From Actinomycetes bacterium (GTDB taxonomy: Bacteria; Actinomycetota; Acidimicrobiia; Acidimicrobiales; Acidimicrobiaceae), in NCBI GenBank assembly GCA_021803345.1, contig JAJZLS010000079.1, positions 1 through 62,050 of the forward strand: 62,050 nt of DNA, read 5' to 3'. Positions within the stretch are counted from its first letter, which is position 1; the number at the start of each line of letters is the position of its first letter. The translations under genes were made by a program, and so were the position numbers. Under the pieces are notes generated by a model that ran no database searches, was not told the DNA's origin, and saw only the letters and a list, made by a program, of their open reading frames with translations. Shown in pieces: positions 51,073 through 59,791 of the stretch.

Positions 51073-52296
51073 TCACCCATGAGTATATCTATGACATTTT
51101 AGGACCCGAGCGAAGGCGTCCAGGTAGCGAGGATCCCCGCTGGCTTGACGTAGTAGCCAGTACTCAGCCCCCCAGAACAGGTAGGCTTTGCAGGCCAAGC
51201 CTGATCGTGCCGCGTAGCTTATAGCCCGATTGTAATTGTCTATCACGTCCTCAGGAAGACAGCTGTACATGCCAGCACGGACTGGGTTGGGCGGCACGGT
51301 GATGGTTTCCCACGGTTCGGCCTGTCCCTCGGTCACGATCATCTGGCGGCGGGAACTTTCGCTCTGCCAGGCCGCTAGCAGCCTCCACGGACGCTGTTGC
51401 CATTGCCGATTCGCGCCGTCCAGGTAGGCACTCCAGGACCCGAGGCTGACAAGGGCGTGGCGGGGGTAGAAATCGACCCCTATCACGTCGGCCAAGCTGC
51501 GGGCGATGGTCAACGAGTCACCCTGGTCGCGGGTCCGCCACCACTGGACGAGGCGCACCGGCGTGGAAGTGGGAAGGAACCCGTTGAGCACGACCGGCCG
51601 GGAAGGATCTACGGATCTAACTGCATCGACTTCCGACCGGACGAACGAGGCTGAGAGGCGCCACGAGTGCTCAATACCTAGCGGGTCAACCGCCTCGTGC
51701 TCGACCTGCCAAGCGACGACTGACTCGCGGTCGCGATACCGCTCGACGATCCGTCGGGCAAAGGTGGTGCTGGCCTCGAGCAGCGACGGGTGCGTCTTCG
51801 CGGACACGACGCTGTGCTCGGGAATGGGACTGTCGAGAACGTGGTCAGGGACGAAGTATTCGGGGTAGCCGAAGCATTTGACCGGCCCGACGCAGATGAT
51901 GATCTGTTTGTCGGCCGCTTCGGCTGCGTCGACTTGCCAGTCTAGCTCGGAGAAATCGAAACGGCCTGGTTGCGATTCGATATGGTTCCAATACGCCGCC
52001 AGCCGGATGATGTCGAATGGGTACTCGAGGAGGGAGTGCAACGCGTCAGTCGGCACCAGACCAAATGACTCCGCTTGGCGGGGACGGAAGCTGATCCCGA
52101 GCATCGTGGATAGTCCAGGTACAACCGATACACTCTGCCAGCGGTCGGTCAGAGGGCGCTCTAGGCGCTTGAGCCGCAACTCCGTGGCCAAGCTTATAGC
52201 CGCGGAGGCGATACAAATCGAACTGGTGATACCGATGCTCATTCTGTGTTTGCGTTCAGAGTGTGCCATGCGGTCCAACTTGTGTTCGGGTTTCAT
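51073..52296 (-). CDS. clan GH-A glycoside hydrolase (beta-galactosidase/GH42- or GH5-like)
   Basis: About 407 residues from ATG 52296; ATG 52269 is an alternative, and the longer frame from 52467 would overlap the upstream gene by over 200 bases. A hydrophobic stretch (ITSSICIASAAISLA) near the start may be a signal anchor. The TIM barrel shows FDIIRLAAYWNHIESQPGRFDFSELDWQVDAAEA at strand 2, WQVEHEAVDP with the likely acid/base Glu after strand 4, and MIVTEGQAEPW with the likely nucleophile Glu on strand 7. The exact GH family and sugar are uncertain. It is the last gene of the GC-rich operon and probably acts at or outside the membrane on a product of the upstream genes. Confidence 0.78.
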   Translation of the reverse strand: MKPEHKLDRMAHSERKHRMSIGITSSICIASAAISLATELRLKRLERPLTDRWQSVSVVPGLSTMLGISFRPRQAESFGLVPTDALHSLLEYPFDIIRLAAYWNHIESQPGRFDFSELDWQVDAAEAADKQIIICVGPVKCFGYPEYFVPDHVLDSPIPEHSVVSAKTHPSLLEASTTFARRIVERYRDRESVVAWQVEHEAVDPLGIEHSWRLSASFVRSEVDAVRSVDPSRPVVLNGFLPTSTPVRLVQWWRTRDQGDSLTIARSLADVIGVDFYPRHALVSLGSWSAYLDGANRQWQQRPWRLLAAWQSESSRRQMIVTEGQAEPWETITVPPNPVRAGMYSCLPEDVIDNYNRAISYAARSGLACKAYLFWGAEYWLLRQASGDPRYLDAFARVLKCHRYTHG

Positions 52297-53428
52297 CGGG
52301 CGCCACCAGACTAGCGACCAAGGAGGCGACCTGGCGGGCTGCCTGGGGCTTGGACAGGGACAGCGCTGAGTGTCGCATTGCTTGTAAAACATTTGGGTCG
52401 TCCTTGAGCCGAGCGATCCAATCCACGACGTCTGCGGTCTTGGGCGTGTGCGCGCCGGCTCCAGCACGGACCACTAGCTCGGTGTTGCCTCGTTCTTGCC
52501 CAGGAAGATGTGAGGTGATGAGAAGGCAGGCGCCGCAGCAGGTCGCCTCTGCGATCGTCTGTGGCCCAGCTTTCGTGACGACCACGTCTGCGGTTCGATA
52601 CCAGTCGGCCATGTTGTGCACGAACCCTTTCACCGTCAGTCTTGGCGAGCAGAGTGCCCTGAGTCGAGCCTCAAGACGGCGGTTGCGACCACAGATCGCC
52701 ACGACTTCTACATCATCGAAGGCACGCGTGACGGCATCAGCGTTACGGGCGATTGGACCCGACCCTTCCGCTCCTCCGGCTAATACCACGAGAAATCGCC
52801 CGGGGCGTACCCCGAGCCGAAGTCGGAGCTCCTGTTGTTGGCGACAGGTGAGCGGCGCAGCACTGAACGCGCTGCCGACAGGGAGCCCGAAGCTATGACA
52901 ACGTTGTGGAGCGATCCCATCCGTTTCGAAACGTTGCCTCACTGCCGCCGAGGGCACGACAATCCGTTCCACGAAGCCATAGTGCCAGGCTGCATGCGTG
53001 GTGACCAGGTCGGTAACCACCGTGACCACCGGAGTTCCAACGGTATGGCGACGGACAGCCCGGACCGCTGCCGCCGTGGTAAGGGGGTGAAAGGACAGCA
53101 CAACTGCTGGCTGGAGGCTCGCTATGACTTCTGCAACTGGGCCGTCGACAAGACGCAGCCACGTCCGGCGCAGGAGTGCGGCGGCATGCTGAGAGTCACT
53201 GGCATGGTACACCGCGCCCCACGACCAGGGAGCAAGCCGTACAATCGGACCGTAGAGCCCGGCGACGTTACGGAGCAGATGAGGTGAGCGCGGCGCACTC
53301 AGTGGATCGTAGAGCAATGGGGCGAAGACGCCGGGATACTCGGCTTTGAGCGCATCTGTAACCGCTAGGGCAGCGCTGCGATGGCCGCCGCCGGTGTCGG
53401 CAAAGAGGCATAGCACAGGAATGCTCAT
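52256..53428 (-). CDS. MGDG synthase-type glycosyltransferase (GT28-like)
   Basis: About 390 residues from ATG 53428; an in-frame upstream ATG (53452) is less likely. The N-terminal LCLFADTGGGHRSAALAVTDAL is the acceptor-binding glycine-rich loop of MGDG synthases and MurG-like enzymes. The C-terminal half has FLVVLAGGAEGSGPI, GFVHNMADWYRTADVVVTKAGPQTIAEATCCGACLLI and LPGQERGNTELVV, the UDP-sugar binding region. It would transfer a hexose to a lipid or hydrophobic acceptor. It overlaps the ABC permease gene by four bases. The next gene is a glycoside hydrolase. Confidence 0.87.
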   Translation of the reverse strand: MSIPVLCLFADTGGGHRSAALAVTDALKAEYPGVFAPLLYDPLSAPRSPHLLRNVAGLYGPIVRLAPWSWGAVYHASDSQHAAALLRRTWLRLVDGPVAEVIASLQPAVVLSFHPLTTAAAVRAVRRHTVGTPVVTVVTDLVTTHAAWHYGFVERIVVPSAAVRQRFETDGIAPQRCHSFGLPVGSAFSAAPLTCRQQQELRLRLGVRPGRFLVVLAGGAEGSGPIARNADAVTRAFDDVEVVAICGRNRRLEARLRALCSPRLTVKGFVHNMADWYRTADVVVTKAGPQTIAEATCCGACLLITSHLPGQERGNTELVVRAGAGAHTPKTADVVDWIARLKDDPNVLQAMRHSALSLSKPQAARQVASLVASLVAPDETRTQVGPHGTL

Positions 53429-54237
53429 CGGCTGCGTTCCCTGTACTCCCACAGCCGCTCTCCGCCAAGGAGAAACAACACGAATAGCGGCACCATAACC
53501 GCCAAATCGCCAGTCGGCCCTAAGGTGACTACCTCACCATAGCCGGGCGTTCCGACATAGAATGCAGCCCTAGTGAGCTCGACAGCGTAGCGCATGGGCA
53601 TTGCCCATCCTAGAGCATTGAGCCAACCTGCCACCCCACGGAGGGGAACCACAACGCCGCTCAACACATATTGGGGCACAATCAAGAATTGGAAGACTTG
53701 CATCGCTGACCGCTGATTGGGAAGGGCGGCTACTGTCGCCAGCCCGAATGACGCCCCCAAGAGGGCACAGGCGACACACGGGGCCATAATCAACATAAGC
53801 TGGTGGAACCCTATATTCACGCCGAATAAAAGAGCAGCGAGAGCTATGCATACTCCTTGGCAGAGAGCCACGGCCGTCTCGCCTAGCACTTTGCCCGACA
53901 TCAAAACCAGACGTGACACCGGAGCGACGAAAAGCTCCCGGGCAAAATCCAGTTCGCGATCTTCGACAAGCGAGATCATGCCGGCAGCTGCGGACTGAAA
54001 AATGGTCGCCGCCAGCACGCCGGTGAAGGCAAGGGTGACGGTATCCAGCCCATAGACTCGGCCAACTGTAGGCGCCAGGAGATTCCCTAGTCCCACCATC
54101 ATGACGACTGGAAACATTAGATTCACGGCGAGGCGAAGGCGGTCGCGTCGCAGCTTGGTCACGTCACGCTGGGCAATCATTAACACCGCCGAGATCTGAT
54201 GGCGCGCCGGACGACAGCGAAGGGCTGTGGCGGTCAC
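53425..54237 (-). CDS. ABC-2 permease, DrrB/NodJ type
   Basis: 270 residues, six membrane segments. The start AVLMIAQRDVTKLRRDRLRLAVNLMFPVVMMVGLG and the middle part LVEDRELDFARELFVAPVSRLVLMSGKVLGETAVAL are the ABC2_membrane signature shared by daunorubicin (DrrB), NodJ and related exporters. FLIVPQYVLSGVVVPLRGVAGWLNALGWAMPMRYAVELTR is the conserved end. It overlaps the ATPase gene by four bases, so they form one exporter. The cargo may be the glycosylated product of the next gene. Confidence 0.9.
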   Translation of the reverse strand: MTATALRCRPARHQISAVLMIAQRDVTKLRRDRLRLAVNLMFPVVMMVGLGNLLAPTVGRVYGLDTVTLAFTGVLAATIFQSAAAGMISLVEDRELDFARELFVAPVSRLVLMSGKVLGETAVALCQGVCIALAALLFGVNIGFHQLMLIMAPCVACALLGASFGLATVAALPNQRSAMQVFQFLIVPQYVLSGVVVPLRGVAGWLNALGWAMPMRYAVELTRAAFYVGTPGYGEVVTLGPTGDLAVMVPLFVLFLLGGERLWEYRERSR

Positions 54238-55028
54238 TGGTCAGCTCTGGCTAGGAGGCGGAGGTAGGTATCCTCAAGGGTCGGCTGCGCCGCTGGCGGC
54301 CCAGACGCGTTGCAACCGAATTGGCGGCGCTTCAGCTCATCGGGGCTGCCAAGCCCGATAATCCGTCCTCCGGCCATGATGCATATCCGATGGGCGTCCT
54401 CAGCCTCCTCTAAATAGTGAGTGGTCAGGAAGACCGTCGTTCCCTGCTGCTCCCGGGCCAGACGGAGGTACTCCCATACGTTACGTCTGGTCTCAGGATC
54501 GAGTCCAGTGGTCGGCTCGTCTAGAAACAGAACCCGGGGTTGATGCAGCAGGGCGCGGAGGATCTCCAACTTGCGTCGAGTCCCGCCTGATAAGTGCCGC
54601 ACGGGGCGGCTCATGTGTTCGCCCACACCTAGCACATGAGCAAGCTCATCCACAGTCCGGCGATAGCCCGATGACATTAGGCGATACGAGGGACGCCACG
54701 GGTAGAGTCCGTACAGCACAGCGTGGAGACGGACGTTCTCCTCGCCGGTCAGGTTGACATCTAGCGAGGAGCCCTGGAAGACTATGCCTATCTCTCGCCG
54801 CACTCCCTTGGGGTCCGTAGTTACGTCGATCCCTGCTACCCGCACACGGCCAGAGGTGAGCATTAGAGTGGTAGTGAGAATTGAGATCGTCGTCGTCTTC
54901 CCAGCGCCGTTGGGTCCAAGTAGGCAGAACAGCTGTCCTTCGGCGGCGTCGAACGAGACATCGTCGACGGCGTACGCATCCGCGCCACGGTAGCGCTTGA
55001 CAAGATGTTGAACCTCAATAGCGCTCAT
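54234..55028 (-). CDS. ABC exporter ATPase, DrrA type
   Basis: 264 residues. Walker A GPNGAGKTTT, Q-loop IVFQGSSLD, signature LSGGTRRKLEILRALL, Walker B RVLFLDEPTTGLDPETR and the H-loop LTTHYLEEAEDA. The C-terminal GLGSPDELKRR is typical of daunorubicin-type exporters. It overlaps both neighbours by four bases. With the DrrB-type permease it should export a hydrophobic compound or lipid. Confidence 0.94.
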   Translation of the reverse strand: MSAIEVQHLVKRYRGADAYAVDDVSFDAAEGQLFCLLGPNGAGKTTTISILTTTLMLTSGRVRVAGIDVTTDPKGVRREIGIVFQGSSLDVNLTGEENVRLHAVLYGLYPWRPSYRLMSSGYRRTVDELAHVLGVGEHMSRPVRHLSGGTRRKLEILRALLHQPRVLFLDEPTTGLDPETRRNVWEYLRLAREQQGTTVFLTTHYLEEAEDAHRICIMAGGRIIGLGSPDELKRRQFGCNASGPPAAQPTLEDTYLRLLARADQ

Positions 55029-55693
55029 GCCTGGTGGCCGACCGTGGGCGACCCGCAGGATTGCCGTAGACGGCGATAGCGTCGGTCAGCATGGATCAAC
55101 CGGGCGAGGTACGCCGCTGGCCGGCAGATAATGGCCACGACGCCGGGGATCCACGGCGACGCCACCTCCGCCTTGAACTCCTGCATGAATAGGACCAGGT
55201 CAACCAGCCGAGGGAGACGCTTGCCCGCCAGGTATTGGTCTTGAGCCAGGACCGCCGCCGTACGCAGTAGATCCTCCATGTCGAGGGCCGGAACCGTCTC
55301 CACCCGAACCCGTATGGGCACCCGCCCCTGGTTGGCGAAAGAGTGCACCCGGCCCGGCGCAACTGTCACCGACTCGCCCTGCCGGACCTCCAGCCTCCGC
55401 CACCCGACTCGAAAATGAAGTTCACCATCGAGTACGGTGAAGCATTCCTGCTGGCGGGGATGGATATGGCTCGATGGCACCCGGCCGCCCGGACCAAGCA
55501 CGAGATCCCAAACCAAAGCGTTGGCCTCCGGGCCGACGTTACGACACACTATCGTGATCCGCTCGCCACTGAGGGGGTTCTCGACAACTTCGGTTGAATG
55601 ACCCGACACACCACCCGTAGATTGTTTTCCTTCCGATTCGATCGGATTGGGTCGGCCACCACGTTTTGTCACGCCGGAACCAATGCCTAGCAT
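55025..55693 (-). CDS. cupin-domain protein
   Basis: 222 residues. The cupin barrel is shown by GPGGRVPSSHIHPRQQECFTVLDGELHFRVG (motif 1, with His/His/Glu metal ligands) and VAPGRVHSFANQGRVPIRVRVETVP (motif 2, with His). The N-terminal 40 residues are polar. A helical C-terminal part (LRTAAVLAQDQYLAGKRLPRLVDLVLFMQEFKAE..) follows the barrel. It may bind or modify a small molecule or serve as a ligand sensor for the operon. It is the first gene of the cupin-drrA-drrB-GT-GH set. A distal start within the frame is possible because its N-terminus is weakly supported. Confidence 0.8.
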   Translation of the reverse strand: MLGIGSGVTKRGGRPNPIESEGKQSTGGVSGHSTEVVENPLSGERITIVCRNVGPEANALVWDLVLGPGGRVPSSHIHPRQQECFTVLDGELHFRVGWRRLEVRQGESVTVAPGRVHSFANQGRVPIRVRVETVPALDMEDLLRTAAVLAQDQYLAGKRLPRLVDLVLFMQEFKAEVASPWIPGVVAIICRPAAYLARLIHADRRYRRLRQSCGSPTVGHQA

Positions 55694-56043
55694 CTTTCTA
55701 CTTCGGACCTATCATTCATGATCTCTCCTCCAATAACAGCAGGACAATTTTATCATGACGTAATGGTAGCCGCGAGGACAGTGCTGGCCGCTTCTTCAGG
55801 TAGGCATTCTAGGTAGCCTCGCGGATTATAATTTTCAATAACTTATACGACCCTCGTCGTATCTAGGCTTCAGATTTACTTGGTTAAACCGGTCCTGCCT
55901 CGGATGCCCGTATGACTGTTTGGACGCGATCACACACCCGAAGTGATCAGGCTATTGCATCTAACTAGCCAGTCGTTTTGTCATCTTGCGATCATTTAAG
56001 GGTCTTAGAGTTATTTCCGTAGTTATCTCCAAAGGAGGGAAAA
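55694..56043. promoter_or_regulatory. divergent region at the right edge of the GC-rich island, inverted repeat
   Basis: No gene is seen. CCGCGAGG (55770-55777) and CCTCGCGG (55817-55824), both preceded by TAG, form an inverted repeat close to where base composition drops back to the background. It could be an operator, hairpin or element edge. The AAAGGAGG site of the next gene lies at about 56030-56037. Confidence 0.35.
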
Positions 56044-56817
56044 ATGTCAATAAAAAGGTCATTAGTTATGGGGCTGTTCTCGGCTGGCGCGGTTGCGGTG
56101 CCTGGTATGGCTCTTGTTAGCGCTCAGTTTAGTCCGACACCTACAGCTGCTGCGTCGACTCCAACTACTTCGATAACAGCGAGTCAAGCTGATCAAGTGG
56201 CTTTAACAGTTGTCGGAGGTGGCACGGTTACGAACACCTCGTCTGACACTTATCAAGGTTCTGCCGTTTATGACATCCATGTACTTTATAATTCAACTGT
56301 CTACGACGTGAAAGTGTTAATGGCGAACGGCAGTGTGGTTTTGAAGAAGGTCTCTAATGAGCAAAGCTCGGCGTCCAGCCCAAAGGACCACAGCACCTCG
56401 CCTAAAAGTAACGCTCCAGAGAAGGTAAGCGCTCCAGAGAAGGTAAGCGCTCCAGAGAAGGTAAGCGCTCCAGAGAAGGTAAGCGCTCCAGAGAAGGTAA
56501 GCGCTCCGGAGAAGGTAAGCGCTCCAGAGAACGGCTCACCTTCTCCTGATAAGTCCAATTCCGCACGTCCGACTCGCTCCGGGAGCGGCATTACCTATGG
56601 AGTAAAATTGACGGCGGTGCCTGGTGCATTCCAGACATTTGTGAATCAAGCACTGGCTCAACAACATGGCACGTTTAGATGGGTGAAGTTCAGCTCGAGT
56701 CAAGGAAGTGATACTCAGATGAACATCAAAATTAAGTTGAGTCAAGGTGGAACTGTAAAAGTTATAGATCTATTCAGTGCTTCCAATCAGCTAATTAGAC
56801 AAAGCGTAGGGAGCTAA
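56044..56817 (+). CDS. secreted PepSY-like protein with APEKVS repeats
   Basis: 257 residues. A signal peptide (SLVMGLFSAGAVAVPGMALVSA) is followed by a region of PepSY type at about 45-100 (ASQADQVALTVVGGGTV..YDIHVLYNSTVYDVKVLMANGSVVLKK). Then comes a Pro/Lys/Ser linker with six exact APEKVS repeats, and a second small domain from about 180 (VPGAFQTFVNQALAQQHGTFRWVKFSSSQGSDTQMNIKIKLSQGG). PepSY domains often inhibit secreted proteases or act as periplasmic sensors. AAAGGAGG lies just before ATG 56044. A two-component pair follows 350 bases downstream, so it may be the sensed or controlled output. Confidence 0.75.
   Translation: MSIKRSLVMGLFSAGAVAVPGMALVSAQFSPTPTAAASTPTTSITASQADQVALTVVGGGTVTNTSSDTYQGSAVYDIHVLYNSTVYDVKVLMANGSVVLKKVSNEQSSASSPKDHSTSPKSNAPEKVSAPEKVSAPEKVSAPEKVSAPEKVSAPEKVSAPENGSPSPDKSNSARPTRSGSGITYGVKLTAVPGAFQTFVNQALAQQHGTFRWVKFSSSQGSDTQMNIKIKLSQGGTVKVIDLFSASNQLIRQSVGS
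56413..56532 (+). repeat. 18-bp in-frame tandem repeat (APEKVS), six full copies plus a partial
   Basis: Unit GCTCCAGAGAAGGTAAGC starts at 56413, 56431, 56449, 56467, 56485 and 56503 (the last has one A-to-G change), then a diverged seventh start at 56521. The copies are almost identical at DNA level, so copy number is probably variable between strains. The linker length of the protein would change in steps of six residues. Confidence 0.96.
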
Positions 56818-57170
56818 ACGTGAGCATATTCATATTCCTGATAAAGGGAGTATGAACGATCAAGCCACTTTTTAGAAGGTCTCATGAAAATGAGTTAGAT
56901 GTGCAAGTTAGTAAGGTGAGAGTTCGAAGTCGGATTTCTTGATATATACAACTGGATTTTACGGAGAACTTGCGCGTACGACGCAATTGTAGACGGGGTG
57001 TATTGCGCTGGGGCAAATTTGAGGATCTTGGAGGTGCCGCATGGGACATGGGGAATTAAGCCGTTGCGACTCGGAACGGAGTATTCTTTAGCGTGAAAGA
57101 GTTGTGTTTTCAGCGTTCACAGTTTTCACGAGACAATTCTGCATAACTGGTCGCTTATACGGAGCATGGT
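56818..57170 (+). other. intergenic region before the two-component genes
   Basis: About 350 bases with no gene, RNA or clear terminator recognised. It may hold the promoter of the response-regulator gene. Confidence 0.45.
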
Positions 57171-57842
57171 ATGCGAGTTCTAATAGTTGAAGATCACCCA
57201 GAAATGGGAAGATGGCTAACGAGAGAATTGGATAAAGTAAAGTGGGAGTGCGACCTTGCTGAAACCGCAGCGGCTGCCCTATCGTTAGCTCGTCAAGGTG
57301 CTTACGATGTCGTTCTGATCGACGTTATGCTTCCTGACAGAAATGGCATTGAACTCTGCCAGGAGTTAATGACGCTAGGAAATACAGCGAGGATTATGGT
57401 AACGGCACGAGATGCTGTTTCTGATCGGATTGAAGCCCTAGACAAAGGTGCAGATGACTACATCATAAAACCTTTTGTCATTGGAGAATTAATAGCACGA
57501 ATACGAGCAGTATCAAGACGAACAACGGGTGACAGAGGACCGGTACTCGAGTTCTGTGATCTCCGCCTATGGGTAGAAGAGAGGAGCGTAGAACAGCGGG
57601 GTCTACCCATTGAGCTAAGCCGACGAGAGTTCGATCTTCTCCGGGCATTTATGAATCACACCAAAAAGGTACTAGCTCGCGATCAATTGCTGGAGTTGGC
57701 TTGGGGGTACATGTTCTACGCAGAATCAAACGTTGTTGATGTAACTGTTAAGAGATTGCGCGAACGCTTGAACCCAGATGGACAGGTTGTAATCGAGACG
57801 GTGAGAGGCATCGGGTACGTTTTGAGGCCAGCTCATGAGTAG
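57171..57842 (+). CDS. OmpR/PhoB-family response regulator
   Basis: 223 residues. The receiver domain has the acidic pair in VEDHPEM, phosphoacceptor Asp51 (VLIDVMLPDRNG), Thr in MVTARDA, and the conserved Lys in IIKPF. The C-terminal winged helix shows IELSRREFDLLRAFMNHTKKVLARDQLLELAWGY and SNVVDVTVKRLRERLNPDG..IETVRGIGYVLRP. It overlaps the kinase gene by eight bases. Targets are unknown; the PepSY-like gene upstream is the obvious candidate. Confidence 0.95.
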   Translation: MRVLIVEDHPEMGRWLTRELDKVKWECDLAETAAAALSLARQGAYDVVLIDVMLPDRNGIELCQELMTLGNTARIMVTARDAVSDRIEALDKGADDYIIKPFVIGELIARIRAVSRRTTGDRGPVLEFCDLRLWVEERSVEQRGLPIELSRREFDLLRAFMNHTKKVLARDQLLELAWGYMFYAESNVVDVTVKRLRERLNPDGQVVIETVRGIGYVLRPAHE

Positions 57843-59226
57843 GGGTCTAGGAGCACGAACCTGGCGAATCTCATGGGTGCTTACGATTGGTATTGAATGC
57901 GCCTTGGTATTAGCAGTACTTGGTTCTAGTATTTTTGTGTACTCCATGGTAGGTAATACTCTCATATCTCAGGGAATTGACGAGGTTGTATTCTCAGCTC
58001 GAGTGTCGGCTGGAAAGCTGGCATCTGAATACAGATCCCATCCAAATCGGGCTCCAGTGGAAGATTTGGCCTATCTTGCGGTCTCAGGGAGTGAATATGT
58101 GTTGCTCGCAACCAATGAAGGACGCTTTATAGCTGCAAGTGGTGTAAAACCTCCTATTTCTCCGGCCCTGGGTTGGACTCACGTAAGTCGTTCCGGTTGG
58201 ATACGATATCAAGGGATTCCTTATCTATTCGCGTCTGCTCCAATCAGTGTAGGGAATGCAAGATGGAGGGTGATTTTTGTCGAAGGTGAAAGTCATATCG
58301 CCTCGCTGCTTTATACGCTCAGAATTGCGCTGGCGCTGGGGAGCCTCGTTCTAGTTATGAGCACCTTGACTGCTGTTACATTGATTGTACGACGGGTTAC
58401 GGGTCCTTTACGTGACCTTGAGAAGGTGGCAAGAACAGTTACTTTAAATGTTGACAAGGCAGCGTTTTCAGCTACTGTCCATTCACGACTTTCTGAGGTA
58501 AAATCACTGACTGAGTCCTTTAATAACATGTTAGAGCGATTAAGCCTGGCTCAACTTCGTGAGCGGGAATTCATCAGTAATGCTGCGCACTCCCTTAGAA
58601 CTCCGATCCAGGTGATCCAGGGTAATCTTGAATCTTTAGCTCAAAGACTCATTGGACACCCAGACTTGACTCGTCAAGACCTTAAGGCAGTAACGAGAGA
58701 GTCGCAAGCCATGGCTACCCTTGTAGATCGTTTGTTGCAGCTCTCAAGTGCTGAATCTGATTCTTCACCGAGGATGGAGCAACTGGATATAGTTGGCTAT
58801 TTAGAACGAATTGCTGGTAACTTGCGGGACTTATGTATGCATCATCCGCTAGTTTTGCAGACCCAGGATCTTGAACAGTCTAACGTAATGACGGATCCAG
58901 TTCTTTTGGAGGCTGCATTAAGAGTACTTGTGGAAAACGCAGACGCTTACTCATCACCTAAGTCGACAGTGGTGGTTTTTGCTGTTGCTTTTAAAGATCC
59001 TTATATCGTTCGTGTAGGTATTCAAAACCAAGGCACTCCTATACCGCCTGATGACTTGGAAGAGATTTTTCAGAGATTTTATCGCGGAAAGAGGGCGGCC
59101 TCAAGCGATCACTACGGACTTGGACTTGCTATTGCCGACAGCATTGTAAAGCGTATTGGGGCGAAATGGAATATCAGAAGCGACCAGGACAGCACTGTAT
59201 TCGCCATCGATCTGCCGTATGGGTGA
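57835..59226 (+). CDS. sensor histidine kinase
   Basis: 463 residues. Two membrane segments (about 12-38 and 160-185) bracket an extracytoplasmic sensor of about 120 residues. A HAMP-like linker (VRRVTGPLRDLEKVARTV) is followed by the H box REFISNAAHSLRTPIQVIQGNLE, N box LEAALRVLVENADAYSS and G boxes FQRFYRGKRA, HYGLGLAIADSIVKRIG. A D/F box is compact. It phosphorylates the upstream-encoded regulator. The H box has His-Ser-Leu-Arg-Thr-Pro instead of HELRTP, a variation seen in actinobacterial kinases. Confidence 0.94.
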   Translation: MSRGLGARTWRISWVLTIGIECALVLAVLGSSIFVYSMVGNTLISQGIDEVVFSARVSAGKLASEYRSHPNRAPVEDLAYLAVSGSEYVLLATNEGRFIAASGVKPPISPALGWTHVSRSGWIRYQGIPYLFASAPISVGNARWRVIFVEGESHIASLLYTLRIALALGSLVLVMSTLTAVTLIVRRVTGPLRDLEKVARTVTLNVDKAAFSATVHSRLSEVKSLTESFNNMLERLSLAQLREREFISNAAHSLRTPIQVIQGNLESLAQRLIGHPDLTRQDLKAVTRESQAMATLVDRLLQLSSAESDSSPRMEQLDIVGYLERIAGNLRDLCMHHPLVLQTQDLEQSNVMTDPVLLEAALRVLVENADAYSSPKSTVVVFAVAFKDPYIVRVGIQNQGTPIPPDDLEEIFQRFYRGKRAASSDHYGLGLAIADSIVKRIGAKWNIRSDQDSTVFAIDLPYG

Positions 59227-59335
59227 CGACTAAAGCCTCACAACACTAGCTTCCAGGAGGTAAAACTGGCCAGTCCCACTTTCCCGGACACAGTAACTGC
59301 TGAATTAGAATCAGTGTTGAAAGGAAAGTAATCAA

Positions 59336-59635
59336 ATGGTTTCAAAAGGTTCGAGAATCAACCGCTATTCGCCCGAGTTCAAAGATGAAACGGTCAGGTA
59401 CTGGAAGGATTCAGGCAAATCAGTTCATGAGTGTGCCGGCGATTTAGGTGTGAAACCGAGCACCTTTTCAGGTTGGGTAACTCTTTGGAATCGAGCAGGA
59501 AGCACAAATGACGGTCCGTCGTCTTTTACCGAGGGTGCCTGGATACGTCAACTTGAAAAGGAGAACGCCCAGCTGAAGGCTGAGAACTCCTTTTCAAAAA
59601 AAGCCGCTGGCTACTTCGCATCGATGCAGAAGTAG
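59336..59635 (+). CDS. IS3-family transposase OrfA
   Basis: 99 residues. SRINRYSPEFKDETVRYWKDSGKSVHECAGDLGVKPSTFSGWV is the helix-turn-helix and QLEKENAQLKAENSFSKKAAGYFAS the coiled-coil end of OrfA. AAGGAAAG lies before the ATG. It is followed by a cut-off OrfB, so the element cannot move by itself. It differs from the OrfA copies at 657 and 59792, so it is a separate IS3 lineage. Confidence 0.85.
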   Translation: MVSKGSRINRYSPEFKDETVRYWKDSGKSVHECAGDLGVKPSTFSGWVTLWNRAGSTNDGPSSFTEGAWIRQLEKENAQLKAENSFSKKAAGYFASMQK

Positions 59636-59736
59636 CCGATAAACATAGGTTCATTCCCATTAACCAGGAGCTCTACGACATAAAGATGATGTGCAAGCTC
59701 CTCGAAGTCTCACGTTCAGCGTTCTACGACTACTGA
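59624..59736 (+). pseudogene. IS3 OrfB remnant (first 35 codons)
   Basis: A frame overlapping the end of OrfA reads DKHRFIPINQELYDIKMMCKLLEVSRSAFYDY and stops at once. This is the start of an IS3 OrfB, with the rest lost where the next IS copy begins. Confidence 0.75.
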
Positions 59737-59791
59737 ATCGCTCCGGCATAATCTTAGACACTCCTAATCTTGAGAGAATGGAGTTGTCATT

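Noticed and set aside
50864-51076. 70-codon minus-strand frame as a new gene
   Set aside because: The real signal is a LuxR helix-turn-helix in a different frame of the same strand; this frame is its shadow.
49998-55693. GC-rich block as prophage or integrative element
   Set aside because: No integrase, phage structural, or conjugation genes were seen, and no attachment repeats could be paired.
56413-56532. Regular short repeats that might be a CRISPR array
   Set aside because: They are contiguous 18-bp units with no spacers and stay in frame inside a secreted protein gene.
56301-56591. Minus-strand frame with a repeated TFSGAL pattern
   Set aside because: The pattern is only the reverse reading of the APEKVS DNA repeat.
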